A stretch of DNA of 64,000 nt from Maea johnstoni (Eukaryota > Annelida > Polychaeta > Spionida > Magelonidae), in the NCBI GenBank assembly GCA_963942565.1, contig OZ012688.1, forward strand, positions 25,323,506-25,387,505, read 5' to 3'. This document shows, piece after piece, positions 43,838 through 56,140 of this stretch. The notes below the pieces were generated by a model. The model was not told the origin of the DNA. It ran no database searches and saw nothing but the letters and a program-made list of their open reading frames with translations. Each line of letters begins with the position of its first letter. The stretch's first letter is position 1. Made by a program: the position numbers and the translations under genes.

Positions 43838-44940
43838 TAAGAAAGTGTGAGAGAGCAAATAAAAAACTTATTATTTTCACGACCGTATTTTTTTTTGGGG
43901 GGGGGGAGAAAAACAATTGTATTTTCCCACCTTCTTTGCGGGAGAGAAAATAAAAAACGTTTTATTTTTACGCCCGTTTTGGGGGGTAGAGAAAATGAAA
44001 AACTTTATTTTCACTCACGTTTATTGGGGAGAGAAAATGAAAAACTTTATTTTCTCGCCCGTTTTTAACGGGGAGGGAAAATAAAAAACTTTATTTTCAC
44101 TCCCGTTTTTGCGGGGAGAGAAAATAAAAAACCTTTTATTTTCACTCCCGTTTATTGTGGAGAGAAAATAAAAATATTTTTTTCCCACCACTTTAGAAAA
44201 ATAAGGAACTGGAAATATAGCAATGACTGATTGCTTGGCTCGTTTTCCTATTGTTATGGGCAGTTAACGTTTTACCAAATAGCAAAATGACACCGTGATT
44301 GGCAACCGAGTTAGGTGAAACAATTTATCCTATACAATTAATGTTCATTGCGTAAAAAGGTCTGATGATGAATACATTGTGGCCTCACAGCAGGATATAG
44401 GATTTTTTTTATTGAAACACTGTGATACGCACCGTGTGAAGCGGAGCTTCTACTAGAATAGAACATCTCAAAACAGCTTCCCAGATAGGCGTGGCCTGAG
44501 GGCCCCGCCAATAACGATATCAATAGGAAAATGAGCCAGGCAACCAGCCATTGCTTGAAATATATTTCACTCATTTTTCTGGAGTGGTCGGGAAAGAATA
44601 AAATTTTATCTTCTCTCCCAAATAAACTGGAATGAAAATAAAAAGTTTTTTTATTTTCTCTCACCCCAAAAACGTGAGTGAAAATACTTTTTTTGTTTCC
44701 CTCCCGCAAAAACGGGCTCGAAAATAGTCTCATTTATTTTCTCTCCTCAATAAACAGGAGTGAAATAACAAGTTTTTTATTTCACACCCCCCAAAAACGG
44801 GCGTGAAAATAAAGTTTTTTTATTTCTCTCCCGCAAAAAGGGTGGAAAAATCAAAAGTATTTTATTTTCTCCCCCAAAATATACGTTCATGAAAATAAAA
44901 AGTTTTTTATTTGCTCTTTCACACTTGGTCCATCGTATCC
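43838..44940. mobile_element. Foldback-like element D with iterated AATAAA/TTTATT units
   Basis: The left arm (43838-44180) iterates GGGAGAGAAAATAAAAAACT and TTATTTTCACTCCCGTTTTT with a period near 45 bp. The right arm (44580-44930) is the inverted equivalent (TTTTATTTTCTCTCCC, AAAACGGGCGTGAAAATAAA). The central 400 bp also fold back: GGCTCGTTTTCCTATTG near 44240 against CAATAGGAAAATGAGCC near 44522. Its end TTTGCTCTTTCACACTTGG also occurs inside element A (about 1738). No protein domain. Confidence 0.65.
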
Positions 44941-45074
44941 TGGCACTTGAAAAATGAGAATTATAATCCAAGACAGTCAATGTATCTTTTATTTTCCAGG
45001 ACAGATGTGTGTTTTTTGCTAAACACTTCACAAAAGACAATTCCAACAGCTGAAGATACGTTCATAACTGAAAA

Positions 45075-46400
45075 TATAAATCCTTACTTTAGTGTTCTGC
45101 ATGAATTGACGGTAATATGGCGCACCCTAGCTTAAAAACAAGACGGTTGACCCTATTTTTTTTCCTAAGAAAATTTCAACAAGTTTAAGAAAAATCTGAA
45201 TGTGGAGATTTTTCTTAAACTTACTGCATTATTTAAGTGTTCTGTATGAAATGCCGGTAATGTGGCGCCCCCTAGCTTGACAACAAAACGGTTGACCCCC
45301 AGTTTTTAGATTGTTTTACAAAAATATATGGTTCTAAGAACAATTTCAGCAAGTTTAAGAAAAATCTGAATGTGGATATTTTTTTATAACCTCCCCAACT
45401 TCCTGCAATATTTAAGTGTTCTGTATGAAATGCCGGTAATGTGGCGCCCCCTAGCTTGAAAACAAAACGATTGACCCCCAGTTTTTAGATTGTTTTATGA
45501 GTTTATATGGTCCTAAGAACAGGTTCAACAAGTTTAAGGAAAACTGAATGTGGAGATTTTTTCTATAGCTTCACCAACTTCCTGCAATATTGAAGAGTTA
45601 TGTATGAAATGTTGGTAATGTGGCGCCCCCTAGCTTGGAAACAAGACGGTTGACCCCCATTTTTTAATTTGTTTTATGAAAATACTTGGTCCGAAGAACA
45701 ATTACAGCAAGTTTAAGAAAAATCTGTATGTGGAGATTTTTTCTATAGCTTCACTAACTTCCTGCAATATTGAAGGGTTCTGTATGAAATGATGGTAATG
45801 TGGCGCCCCCTAGCTTGGAAACAAGACGGTTGACCCCCATTTTTTAATTTGTTTTATGAAAATACTTGGTCCAAAGAACAATTACAGCAAGTTTAAGAAA
45901 AATCTGTATGTGGAGATTTTTTCTATAGCTTCACCAACTTCCTGCAATATTGAAGAGTTCTGTATGAAATGTTGGTAATGTGGCGCCCCCTTGGCTTTGA
46001 AACAAGACGGTTGACCCCCATTTTAAAATTTGTTTTATGAAAATACTTGGTCCAAAGAACAATTACAGCAAGTTTAAGAAAAATCTGTATGTGGAGATCT
46101 TTTCTATAGCTTCACCAACTTCCTGCAATATTGAAGAGTTCTGTATGAAATGATGGTAATGTGGCGCCCCCTAGCTTGGAAACAAGACGGTTGACCCCCA
46201 TTTTTTAATTTGTTTTATGAAAATACTTGGTCCAAAGAACAATTACAGCAAGTTTAAGAAAAATCTGTATGTGGAGATTTTTTCTATAACTTCACCAATT
46301 TCCCATAATACGGAGGTACCATGGGTGAACTTGCCAGAGTAGCGCCCCCTAAATTGACAACAAAACAATGGAACCATATTTTTGGAACTGAGAATGAAAT
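45075..46400 (+). repeat. Satellite array, ~180-bp monomer, about seven to eight units
   Basis: The monomer contains TGTATGAAAT, TGGCGCCCCCTAGCTTG, ACAAGACGGTTGACCCCC, AATTTGTTTTATGAAAATAC and ACAGCAAGTTTAAGAAAAAT. The GCGCCCCC anchor starts at 45263, 45442, 45621, 45801, 45981, 46162 and 46341, with a diverged unit at 45118. Central units are closest to each other and the edge units most diverged, as expected for unequal exchange. Confidence 0.92.
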
Positions 46401-48246
46401 ATATATATACTAAAGAATATTTGTACAGCATTATCTTTTTTTCTGTCATTTTACTTCTCTGTAATTACTACACGAAAATCTGTGAATTTTGAACAGTTGT
46501 CTAAATTGCCCTGAAGGGGGCGCCCTGTTGGGGGAGAATGAAACACCTCATCCCTTAAATTTTCACGATTTCGAGAGAGGGTGGTCCGAGGAATCTCTGT
46601 ACCAAATTTCGTGGAAATTCGTGACTTGAGCGAATTGTCCTGTATGTCCTTAAGATCGCTCGAGTGTGAACCAGGAAGTCATCATCATGTCATGACTCAT
46701 ACGTATATGCTAAGAGTACGTAGTCTCAATTTGACAGGATTAGTTGAATTGAATCGTTTGCTCTTTTTCTATTTGGTTTGAACGTTTGTATTAGGGGTGT
46801 AGTCCATAACATAACATGACATTCCTGACAGAATCAAGATTGGAAGAGAGCTAAGAGCTTCGTGCTTCGCGCTCGCATACCAAGCGTCCCAGTATCGTTC
46901 AGTTCGGGGAAAAGGGGCCCCAACTTCAACTTCCCTGTCTGAGGTAGTCTGTTTTAAACTGACTTTTGATAAGGTGGGTCCATCACTTAGGACATTAGCT
47001 AATATGTAAAAATTATATCACGCCTACAAATTGTCCCTGCTAAGCTGAACCGTAAGACAAAGAAAAAATGCATATTCGTTGAAATTACCACCCATACTGA
47101 GATAAGAGTTGAAATTATAAAGACAATTTATGAAATACAAACACATAAATATGACTAGAATACTTGAAAAAAAAAGACAAATGAAACATAAAGAGCAGCT
47201 AAAGAATATCCACTTCTGGAGAATGCATATAAAAGGTAAAACAATCTAAAAGAAATTACCATCATTAAAAAACTTCGTGATTACTATATTTTCCCTCACC
47301 AAGGATTTTTTTTTAAAAGTAATGATAACAAGTAGTTCAGGTTTTTAAAGAGAACCTTAATACAAATTTCTTCAGGAAGACTTTCCACTGAGAACTTTTA
47401 ACAGTCTTAAGGTAGAACCCTACCCGATACACGGGTCATTTTTAAAACTTAAATATCTGAAAACTGAGTTTAATGAGGACAGCGGCACTTGTGCTATTGT
47501 AAAGGTTACATCTCATAGTTGCCGAATAATGGTAAACTTATCAATAAGTGACTATTTTGAGGTAATGCGGCACCCTTAAAGAACATATCTGGATGTGTTT
47601 CGTTTTTTGGCAAAATGTCAAGACTCACCCTTTACTTGAAAATGAAAGTCTACCATATGATCATTCATGTCTTTGGTAAGGTGCAAGGTCCTACCTCAAC
47701 AGGGAATCTGCACGATGAGTATTTTAAAAACATTTTTGAATGTTCCCATAAGCCTCAAAATTTCTAACAGCACGTGGTTTACATAGTAAATGCTGATTTT
47801 CAGGTCCTGTCAGAATTCAAGGTACCTGTGACATGACCTTGCACCTAGAGGGGGTTCATATCTGTCATATTCTAAAATACTGGCTTCGAAGACTGTATCG
47901 TTATTCAGTTTCAGCCAAAAAATGAGATGAAAATTTTGGTCAAAATGGTCTAGGCTGAATGAATCTGCATGGTTAAAACAGACAGCCATGTCGTTTGGGA
48001 CCAATTTAACACGGAAGGCCCTATGGGACCTACCCTTTGTTAGGTCAAAAAGTCGAGTTTCTTATTTTTCCTTTGACTGTTCAGCGCTTTTAAACATTTC
48101 AATGGAAATAGCGTTTTATAAGTGACAATTTTATTATTTATATTATTATATATAATGATCTGTCTCAGAGTATTTGAAAAATAGTATTCGTCGCTGATAA
48201 TTTGAAAAACGTACATGCCCACCAGAAACCAGAATGGCAAGTTTTA
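46401..48246. other. Gene-free stretch
   Basis: No gene or clear transposon supported. A palindromic GGGGGCGCCCTG lies at about 46516. Confidence 0.4.
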
Positions 48247-48250
48247 GTTA

Positions 48251-48535
48251 CCCAGTGGGTACAATTAATATTATAAACATTTAATTGAGATATTTCCTAT
48301 ATCATAAAAACTGAACTGTTACCAGGTGCTTCCACTGCACAGACAACTTCCAACGTTCTGACAACATTCAGAATCCAAATGATTCATTTAGCAAAATGAT
48401 TCATTTAGCATTCAGCTCTGAACACTCTATGAACATCCCCACCTGAACATTCATTCTGAACTATGAGGGGATCCTTTTTGAATGTTCGCCCAAACATTCC
48501 TGGAATGTTCCATGAATGTTACCGTGCCCACTGGG
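48251..48535. mobile_element. MITE-like inverted-repeat element, TA-flanked
   Basis: CCCAGTGGGTAC at the left (preceded by TTA) and GTGCCCACTGGG at the right (followed by TAC) are inverted repeats bounding 285 bp. The interior has several GAATGTTC/GAACATTC motifs. The TA duplication is inferred from the borders. Confidence 0.5.
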
Positions 48536-48540
48536 TACAG

Positions 48541-49281
48541 TCAGGAGGGACGTTTCATTCCCAAGTCCTTGTCGTAAGTATTGTAATGTTCAGCAATTTC
48601 TGGGGGTAACCCTGAGCAGTAAGGGTTAAGGGTGTAGTCACATTATCCAGGTCAGGGGGAGGAGTATGCATGGTTATTCTGAGGATCACTCAAGTGAAAA
48701 CAGCGTCAGACCTACATACCACAAGTAATGCAGGTACATTTCTAGACAGGCCTCACTCACTGTGTTTAGCCTTGTTACCTTCATACTGAAGTGCGAGTAG
48801 ATATAAGGGGTTTAATGAAATCTTCACGTTATACCAAAAAGCTCAGCCTGAATAAAGAATATTCAGTTCAAGTGGTGAATACAGGATTGGAGTTAAGTGA
48901 GGTAAGTCCATAAAGCACTGTCACCTTCAGCGCAATGCAAAGCTATATATATCTAAACTATGAACTAAGTAAATTTATTTGAACAATAATCTGATAATGA
49001 GAGTATCACATTTTCTCGAGACTTGAGTGTAGAGGAACATATTCCACCTAGAGAAAGAAAGGTGGCGGATGTGACTAGGAACATTGTAGATTTATAAACA
49101 CATATTACACATAATGAGGAGCTCTTAAAACCCCTTGTTCATCTGCCTGTCATGTCATATCATCAATACCTGATTATGTACATTCTAACTATATATATGT
49201 ATGTAACAATAGCATCTGTTCTTATAAGGAATATATAATAAATAGAGTATCATTCTAGATAGGATAATATTTGGTCGACAC
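48541..49281. other. Gene-free stretch
   Basis: No coding or transposon structure recognised. Confidence 0.4.
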
Positions 49282-49289
49282 ATTCTTCC

Positions 49290-49760
49290 CCCGGGGGGGC
49301 ACTCAGGTACAGAGGGGGGCCGCACCTTCGTTACGTATTTCGCGGAAAAAGGGGTCTTTTTTTAAGACCTCCGCATGTCCGCGATTTTGTAAAAGAAGGG
49401 TACTTTTTTGTACCCAGGTACGAAGTATGGGGGTCAAAATCCCCTTACAATCCACGAAATATACGCGGCTCTGGCGCCGAGTGACTCCCGAAGTGACTGG
49501 ACTTCCGAGTTTGCTGCTGCCACTTGCTGCCGCTAAACAAGCAGAGGATTATAAAATCTTAAGTTAAAATACGTGTTCCCGTTCATCCAATGTCAGTGTT
49601 TTGATAAAAGAAGGGGTGTTTATTTAGTGGAAAAAATCAGCGTTTTATTAAAATAAGGGTGCTTTTTTGGCCAGAAATCAGTGCTTTAGGGGTATTTTTA
49701 AATGTTGATAACGAACGTATGCACCCCCCTAAATACCCAAGTGCCCCCCCCCCCCCCGGG
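49290..49760 (-). mobile_element. Short element C, intact copy with target duplication
   Basis: The 471-bp element begins CCCGGGGGGGCACTCAGGTA and ends ATACCCAAGTGCCCC…CCGGG, inverted relative to the copies at 17960 and 20053. Flanks are a perfect 8-bp direct repeat ATTCTTCC (49282-49289 and 49761-49768). The body shows C landmarks (TACGTATTTCGCGG, ACCCAGGTACG, CGTGTTCCCGTTCATCC). The same core forms the inner part of each arm of the large element B. Noncoding. Confidence 0.88.
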
Positions 49761-49768
49761 ATTCTTCC

Positions 49769-50507
49769 CTCTAGTAGCCGAAAGGGTCTTGACTATAATG
49801 GTCACGTACGGCCAAAATATTTTTGAAAAATATTTGAATGAGTTTTAAGTCTTCTTCAAACCCACATTTCTCTTTTTCAAACATTTTGCAAATGAAGCTT
49901 TGTGGTGAACCATTGCAATGGAGGGTAGCATATTGGTGATGCACCCACAATCGCCCATCGCCAGTATATCGCAAATAATCGCCTTTCTATAGCCTGTATT
50001 AAGCCAAGCGTGGCAGGCCGTTTTTTCTCGTTTTTTTGTCAAAAAAGGTCGTGTTTTCCATGCCTGGCAAACCTGTATCTACGTTGTAAATACCTATTTT
50101 TTAACTCCCTTAAATTTTGATTTCGCTAGTAAGGTAAACATTGTAAAAGTAGCCCACTGCAGACAGTACACATATGCGAGGGATCTCGAGTTGAATTTTA
50201 CAATGGGAACCTAGTGAGACAAAACGCCCTGCCAAGCTTGTCGCATACAGCATTCCGAAGTGCGCGAGCACGCTATTCACCGTAGGTGTGTAACAGGGTC
50301 AGGATTCTGCCATCCACGCAGATGGCTTTATACTAGGTATAGGGAGATTCGACTCTTCTAAATTCGTTGTAAATAACTGGTTTATGGCAGCAAGTTTATT
50401 GATGAAACAGAGCGGCCAAAACATGCGTGCGATTGAAAGCTTGTCTTAACGTGATATATGGTAAAATAATTTGGATATTTTTGCGCCTGTGTACTTGTAA
50501 CTTATAT
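49769..50507. other. Gene-free stretch
   Basis: No gene supported. Short elements such as CATGCCTGGCAAACCTGTAT near 50060 and GCCCTGCCAAGCTTGTCGC near 50228 look like fragments of an inverted repeat. Confidence 0.4.
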
Positions 50508-51796
50508 GTCGCAATAGGGGAACGACTTTACGGTAATCCAGCGACTTTGTCTAACATCTAGACGTACACATCTATAGCATAGTCTATGCGGCGGAGATGC
50601 CTCTTGCTGAAAATATCGTTAAACTGGCCATAAGTTCTTAAATCATGATACGTGTGTGTTATGAAATGTTCAATTGATACTGTGCACGTACGTTGGTTTG
50701 TGAATCCCCATATTCTCAGGTTCATGGTATTTCAGTAACAAATATTTTCCAAATCAGACCTTTTTTTCTTTTCCCAGGTGTCGCAATAGGGGAACGACTT
50801 TACGGTAAAAGTCATGCGGAGATGCCTCATGCTGAGAATATCGTTAAACTGGCCATGAGTTCTTAAATCATGGTACGTGTGTGTTATGAAATGTTCAATT
50901 GATATTGTGCACGCACGTTGGCATACCTGTCAGCATTCAACAATTCAACAGGCGGTTTACTATACTGCTGCGTCTTTCGGTTTCATTTTGTTTAGTTCCA
51001 ATTCTGGCCCGTAGGGGCCAGGTTAGAACTTTTGCTTTGGGAGTGGGCCTTTACAGTTGATAATCATGGAAACATATGTTAATAGGATAACTTTAATTTT
51101 ATGTAGCAGATCACGATTGCTGCATGATAATATACACACAGTTATCAAAAACACGCAGATAGCTTTGGAACTGAAAATGTCGTCATCAACAACATTTACA
51201 TTGTGTGATCTTTCCAGACAGTGTGTGATCTTTCAAGATCAAATATTTACTATGTTCAGCATATTATGAAATTCTTGGCTCTTGGCTAGAAAATAATTTT
51301 ATTCTTGAGGAATGGTGGATGATTTTTGAAAGTTGGCAAATCAGTAGCTAATCTGAAGATTTCTGACCAAGGTATATAATTCATACCTGTTAATATTCAA
51401 CCATCCAAAATCAGGAGATTTCACGTGGTTCCAATCCTGGCCACCAGGGGTCAGGTTAGTTCATTAGTTTAGGAGTGGGCTATTATATTTTACAGGTGTT
51501 GGCAAATTGATAACCATACAAATATGATTATGAAATAACTTTAATTTGATGTTGCAGATCACACTTGCAGCATGATGACAGATTCCTAATTATGAAAAAC
51601 CCACAGAGATTGCTTTTGAACTGAAAATATCACAATGGTCCATGACCCAGAGGGTTGGTCAGTATCATATTGGGTGGGGGGGGGGGGGGGGGGGGGCAAA
51701 TTCTGATTAATGTTCTTGAATCCCCATATTTTCAGGTTCATGGTATTTCAGTAATTATTTTTTTCCAAATCAGACCTTTTTTTCTTTTCCCAGGTG
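50508..51796. repeat. Tandem duplication interrupted by a ~790-bp insertion
   Basis: Unit order is P (50508-50696: GCAATAGGGGAACGACTTTA … GTGCACGTACGTTGG) then Q (50697-50778: GAATCCCCATATTCTCAGG … TTTTCCCAGGTG). P repeats at 50778-50921 and Q only reappears at 51716-51796. The intervening 50922-51715 holds two diverged direct repeats starting CATACCTGT (50923, 51384), each with CAGGTTAG…GAGTGGGC and AACTTTAATTT. Confidence 0.75.
51676..51697. repeat. Poly-G tract
   Basis: About 21 consecutive G, preceded by TGGGT. Confidence 0.85.
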
Positions 51797-52719
51797 AACT
51801 TAGTTTTACATATTTACACGATCACTAAATTGCTTTTACTCACTACCCATATTCTTCATATTTCATAACTATTACATCTCTATCCATTCCCCTTGAGACA
51901 TGGATCCGTGCGCCGGCCTACATATTTTGGCACACGGATCCATTCCTCTACCATGCCTGCCTAACCTTTGCGCTGTGTTGCGCCCAGCGCCACTAGCTTC
52001 ATACTACTTTCCATTCCTTTCATCTCCACTCCTATCACCTTGTATTGGACTTGCTCTGGGTCATTATAAGAAGGTCGCATTCACTATTAAGGTGTTGACT
52101 GACTGTTGCCAAAGGTAGGAAGGAAGTTAAATACCTTATACGGTAAGTTTATTTCATTGTTTTGCTGAGCCTCTTAATTGAGCTACGACTGGCAGATCAA
52201 TTTGAGAGACTAGAAACATTGGGCGCTTAAATACAAAAACGTCTCATTGATTTATTCTGAATAAGCCGACTTGTTTGTGTGATAGTAGTAAGATGTTAAG
52301 TTTCGCATTGATGAGAAAATGCCATACTTTCTAATGGTGTATTTCCTGCAATGTAAGCAGAATCTGGCTCCCAGGGCAAGGAACTAATACTCACGAAAGT
52401 GAATGGTCATTTGTATCTCTAACTTACACAAATGTGTTGACATACGGTATCTGAAGTTTTGCTCTTTGAATTTTGTCGAGAATTTACTTTAAAAAAAATA
52501 TTTTTCATTTTGAAATATGGGGTTGACCTAACTTCTGTACCTTCTACAATTATCATGTTTACACGGGTAGATATGTATGCAGCAAAACCAGATAGAATGA
52601 GATAGAAACCCTGAAGCTGAAAGAAATTTCCTCTTTTTACTAATAGTCCCAGTTGCGAAGACACTATATATACAGTCCTTCATTACGCTGCGCATTTGCA
52701 TAGCGACCAGGTCACCCCG

Positions 52720-52815
52720 CTAATGAAAATCCAGAATCCAGCAGACGCGGGAATCCGCGACCTCACGTTTGCGATCGCGAGTTAGACGTCTTTTCCACAA
52801 GGCCACTGCGGATCC
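52720..52815 (-). mobile_element. tRNA-like sequence (SINE head or tRNA pseudogene)
   Basis: On the minus strand, GCAGTGGCCTTGTGGAAAAG is followed by GAGGTCGCGGATTCCCGCG, resembling A- and B-box regions. The T loop is shortened and the stems do not close, so a functional tRNA is unlikely. Confidence 0.4.
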
Positions 52816-53289
52816 TCATGTTTCTTCAGGACCCATGATAATTACTACCTATATAAAAGACACCTGAAAAAGCCCGAGCTACTCTGCCAGTTACGGGGAA
52901 GTGCAAAAAATAAGTCCAGCCCGTCAAAGTCTGCGTAATATTACTATAAACGAGGTCCAAGCTTCGAATTGGCAGCATATTCAACGGTTATTTTAATAAT
53001 GCCGTTGAAGTTAGAAAAAAATTATAGTAAAGCACGCCATTTCTAGCGTAATGAACGGCCAGCTGCTTGCGTGGGTCGGAGCTGCTCTCAACTTCCGGTT
53101 GAGCACAATCCATAATTGCAGCGTGTAAATGTGCAATTCACACAGAATAGGTGAGATATGCATCTCACCTATTTCTAAATGTGTTTCTTTGCGAGATTAG
53201 CAAAGAAATTCATAAATCATGAGCAAAAGAACGATGTGTTCCGTTGGCATGTGAAATAAGTGTTTTAATTTCATATGGATATCACGGCT

Positions 53290-53375
53290 TAGGTTCGTGG
53301 CTTAGCGGATAGACGTTCGCTCCACGACTTTTGATGCGGACGAGGCGTGATCGATTCCCCTTAAGGGAAGGTGAC
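53290..53375 (+). mobile_element. tRNA-like sequence (SINE head or tRNA pseudogene)
   Basis: TGGCTTAGCGGATAGACG (A-box-like) precedes GTGATCGATTCCCC (B-box-like) by about 45 nt. The acceptor stem is not convincing. Confidence 0.4.
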
Positions 53376-53622
53376 AGATCATAACTCCTCTTTTCTTTTG
53401 AGAGAGAGAAAATAAGACATTTTTGTCTGTCCATATCTGACCCAAAAGATTTTACAATTTTTTATTGATGTAAATGAAGAAATCCATACATACACACTCA
53501 TCAAAGTGGGATACACTGTTTAACTGTCATTAGAGAGACCACATATTAGTAACAGGTTAAAATTGTGTAACTTTGTAAAATAATAACACACACACACGCA
53601 CATATATATATATATATATATA

Positions 53623-53925
53623 CTAGAAAAGTACCCGTCCTGCGGACGGAAACCGTGAAATATCTTATAACGACATACATATCAGAGCACCCAGATATCT
53701 CTGACACCACACATTTAGGGTCACCTAACCTATGTATCAATAATTCAAGAAGAAACAGATATACCATCGACAAATAAGATCAAGGTTTATCATACCGGCT
53801 GTAATAAGAATATAGTGCTGTGTATGTTCATGATATCACTGATATATCTAATTATAATCATTTCCACTCAAAACTATTTTCAAAGTGAAAGTATGGCGTA
53901 ACATATGTCATTTGTACATCTATCT
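53623..53925 (-). mobile_element. Helitron-like non-autonomous element, 3' end visible
   Basis: Read on the minus strand the 3' end is CCGTCC-GCA-GGACGG (hairpin, 53649-53635), then GTACTTTT, then CTAG at 53623, inside a TA tract. A hairpin a few bases before a terminal CTRR with insertion between A and T is the Helitron signature. The body (53690-53925) is shared with 55138-55372 (CTATGTATCAATAATTCAAG, CTCAAAACTATTTTCAAAG). The 5' TC end is not certain. Confidence 0.5.
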
Positions 53926-53950
53926 GTCTGTCTGTCCGAATGTCCCTCTC

Positions 53951-53954
53951 CCCC

Positions 53955-54024
<70 letters not shown>

Positions 54025-54350
54025 GTATCTCTCCCTGCCCCCCGTATCTCTCTCGCTGTATGTCTCTCTCATTGTATCTCTCTCCCCCCTCTCTCGCTCG
54101 TATCTCTCTCTCGTTGTATCTCTCTCTCTGTATCGATCTCCCTGCCCCTCACTCTCGCTTGTATCTCTCTCATTGTATCTCTCTCTCTCGCTCTCATTGT
54201 ATCTCTCTCTGTATCTCTCTCCCTCCCCCGCTCTCTCTTTGTATCTCTCTCTCCCTCCCTTCTGTCTCGTTCTCTGTCTCGCTCTCTGTCTCTCCCTCCC
54301 CTCTCTCTCGTTCTCTGTATCGCTGTCTGTCTCTCTGTCTCTCCCTCGTC
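53951..54350. repeat. Poly-C and CT-rich simple repeat
   Basis: C16 followed by about 27 CT units and then about 330 bp of irregular CTCTCT/GTATCTCT. It keeps all plus-strand frames open, producing Ser-Leu-rich pseudo-proteins only. Confidence 0.95.
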
Positions 54351-55137
54351 ACACCTGAACACACGTTCCTTAGTCCTACAGTACATGCACTGAGCGCTTG
54401 CTATTTTGAGTCTCAGGTGCCACCTCCCGGACTGGCACACATCGTCTTTACAACAGAAGGGCTGAGAGATGGTTACAAAGTATCATCTATTTCACATTGA
54501 TACTTGTTTCCGATCTATCGAGTTTGCTATTTTCTATTGAAATACCTACATAAAAAGTTTTTTTTAACTTTTTAACAGCTGCAATTTAAAATGTTTATAT
54601 CAAACTGACCTTTCATTTTCTTTAAACTGAGAAAGTGCAATGGTTAATACAAAATACTGTTTTAAATTACATGTAAACCCACCATATATTGAGGCAATAT
54701 CACCTTATCATTTCACCATCTTCAATGAAATCCAAGTTATCCATCTATCCCCGAATATCCTGTTTTTATCTCATTCTCCTAAGATTCTCCTCTTCCTTAT
54801 CAATGGCGAAGAGAACAGTCAAAGTTAAACTGCCGTCTGTATGCCCTAGACGTCATTCAAACCCTTTCCTGTTTGTTCCACTTAAGCCTTATGTTCTCGT
54901 TGCGTCGGGCTCGACCCCCTCGCAAATAAAACCGCAGGCACACCAGTGGGTGTTGTGGTTAGGGCCTCATTGTTCGCAGCTATTTTGGGGTGGCTTGCCT
55001 ATTAACTTGGTTTCAACCTGATCAGGTGCACATGTTCTCCTCAACGGACCTCCCGGGGAGATATGCAGTTCTAAAAATCATCATCAAGAGCACATTTTTG
55101 TTTAACTTTTTGAAATTTGTTTACGTTAAAAACCATA
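54351..55137. other. Gene-free stretch
   Basis: Open frames at 54640-55021 have no recognisable domain or splice context. No transposon ends identified. Confidence 0.4.
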
Positions 55138-55620
<483 letters not shown>

Positions 55621-55820
55621 NNNNNNNNNNNNNNNNNNNNNNNNNNNNNNNNNNNNNNNNNNNNNNNNNNNNNNNNNNNNNNNNNNNNNNNNNNNNNNNN
55701 NNNNNNNNNNNNNNNNNNNNNNNNNNNNNNNNNNNNNNNNNNNNNNNNNNNNNNNNNNNNNNNNNNNNNNNNNNNNNNNNNNNNNNNNNNNNNNNNNNNN
55801 NNNNNNNNNNNNNNNNNNNN
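55621..55820. other. Assembly gap (200 N)
   Basis: Exactly 200 undetermined bases between a TA microsatellite and a poly-C tract; the true length is probably unknown. Confidence 1.
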
Positions 55821-55821
55821 G

Positions 55822-55856
55822 CCCCCCCCCCCCCCCCCCCCCCCCCGTCCCCCCCC
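55822..55856. repeat. Poly-C tract at gap edge
   Basis: C runs of about 25 and 8 nt split by GT, immediately after the gap. Confidence 0.85.
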
Positions 55857-55989
55857 CTCCTGTACTGAAGCACCTCAATCAACATCAATATCCGATTGTT
55901 GCACTTTGCCCACCTCCCTCTTTATTGTCATCAGGGCGTGAGGGAATTCTAACGACTGGTCAGGGTATGTCGGTGGTTGGGTCCGGCAC

Positions 55990-56140
55990 CCCTTACTAAT
56001 GTCGACCGCGTCCTATGTGGCCTGCCCTGAAGTGTGGTCTGAGGCAATGCCAATGACTGCTAGCTGTCTCTTATCAATGTCTGGGTTTGAAACCCTGCTG
56101 AGGTATGAGAGAATGATGCCACTGATGTGGGATCAAGCGG
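55990..56140 (+). mobile_element. Degenerate SINE-like sequence
   Basis: GAGGCAATGCCAATGACTGC and TGGGTTTGAAACCCTGCTGAGG recall the anticodon-to-B-box part of the SINEs at 33683 and 59325. Head and tail are poorly preserved. Confidence 0.35.

Noticed and set aside
48340-48530. Heat-shock elements from repeated GAATGTTC motifs
   Set aside because: The GAA and TTC blocks are not in the required uninterrupted 5-bp phasing; they look like the internal repeat of a MITE.
53885-54500. Open frames of 157-186 codons rich in Ser, Leu and Pro
   Set aside because: All three plus-strand frames are open because of CT-rich simple repeat; no domain and no splice context.
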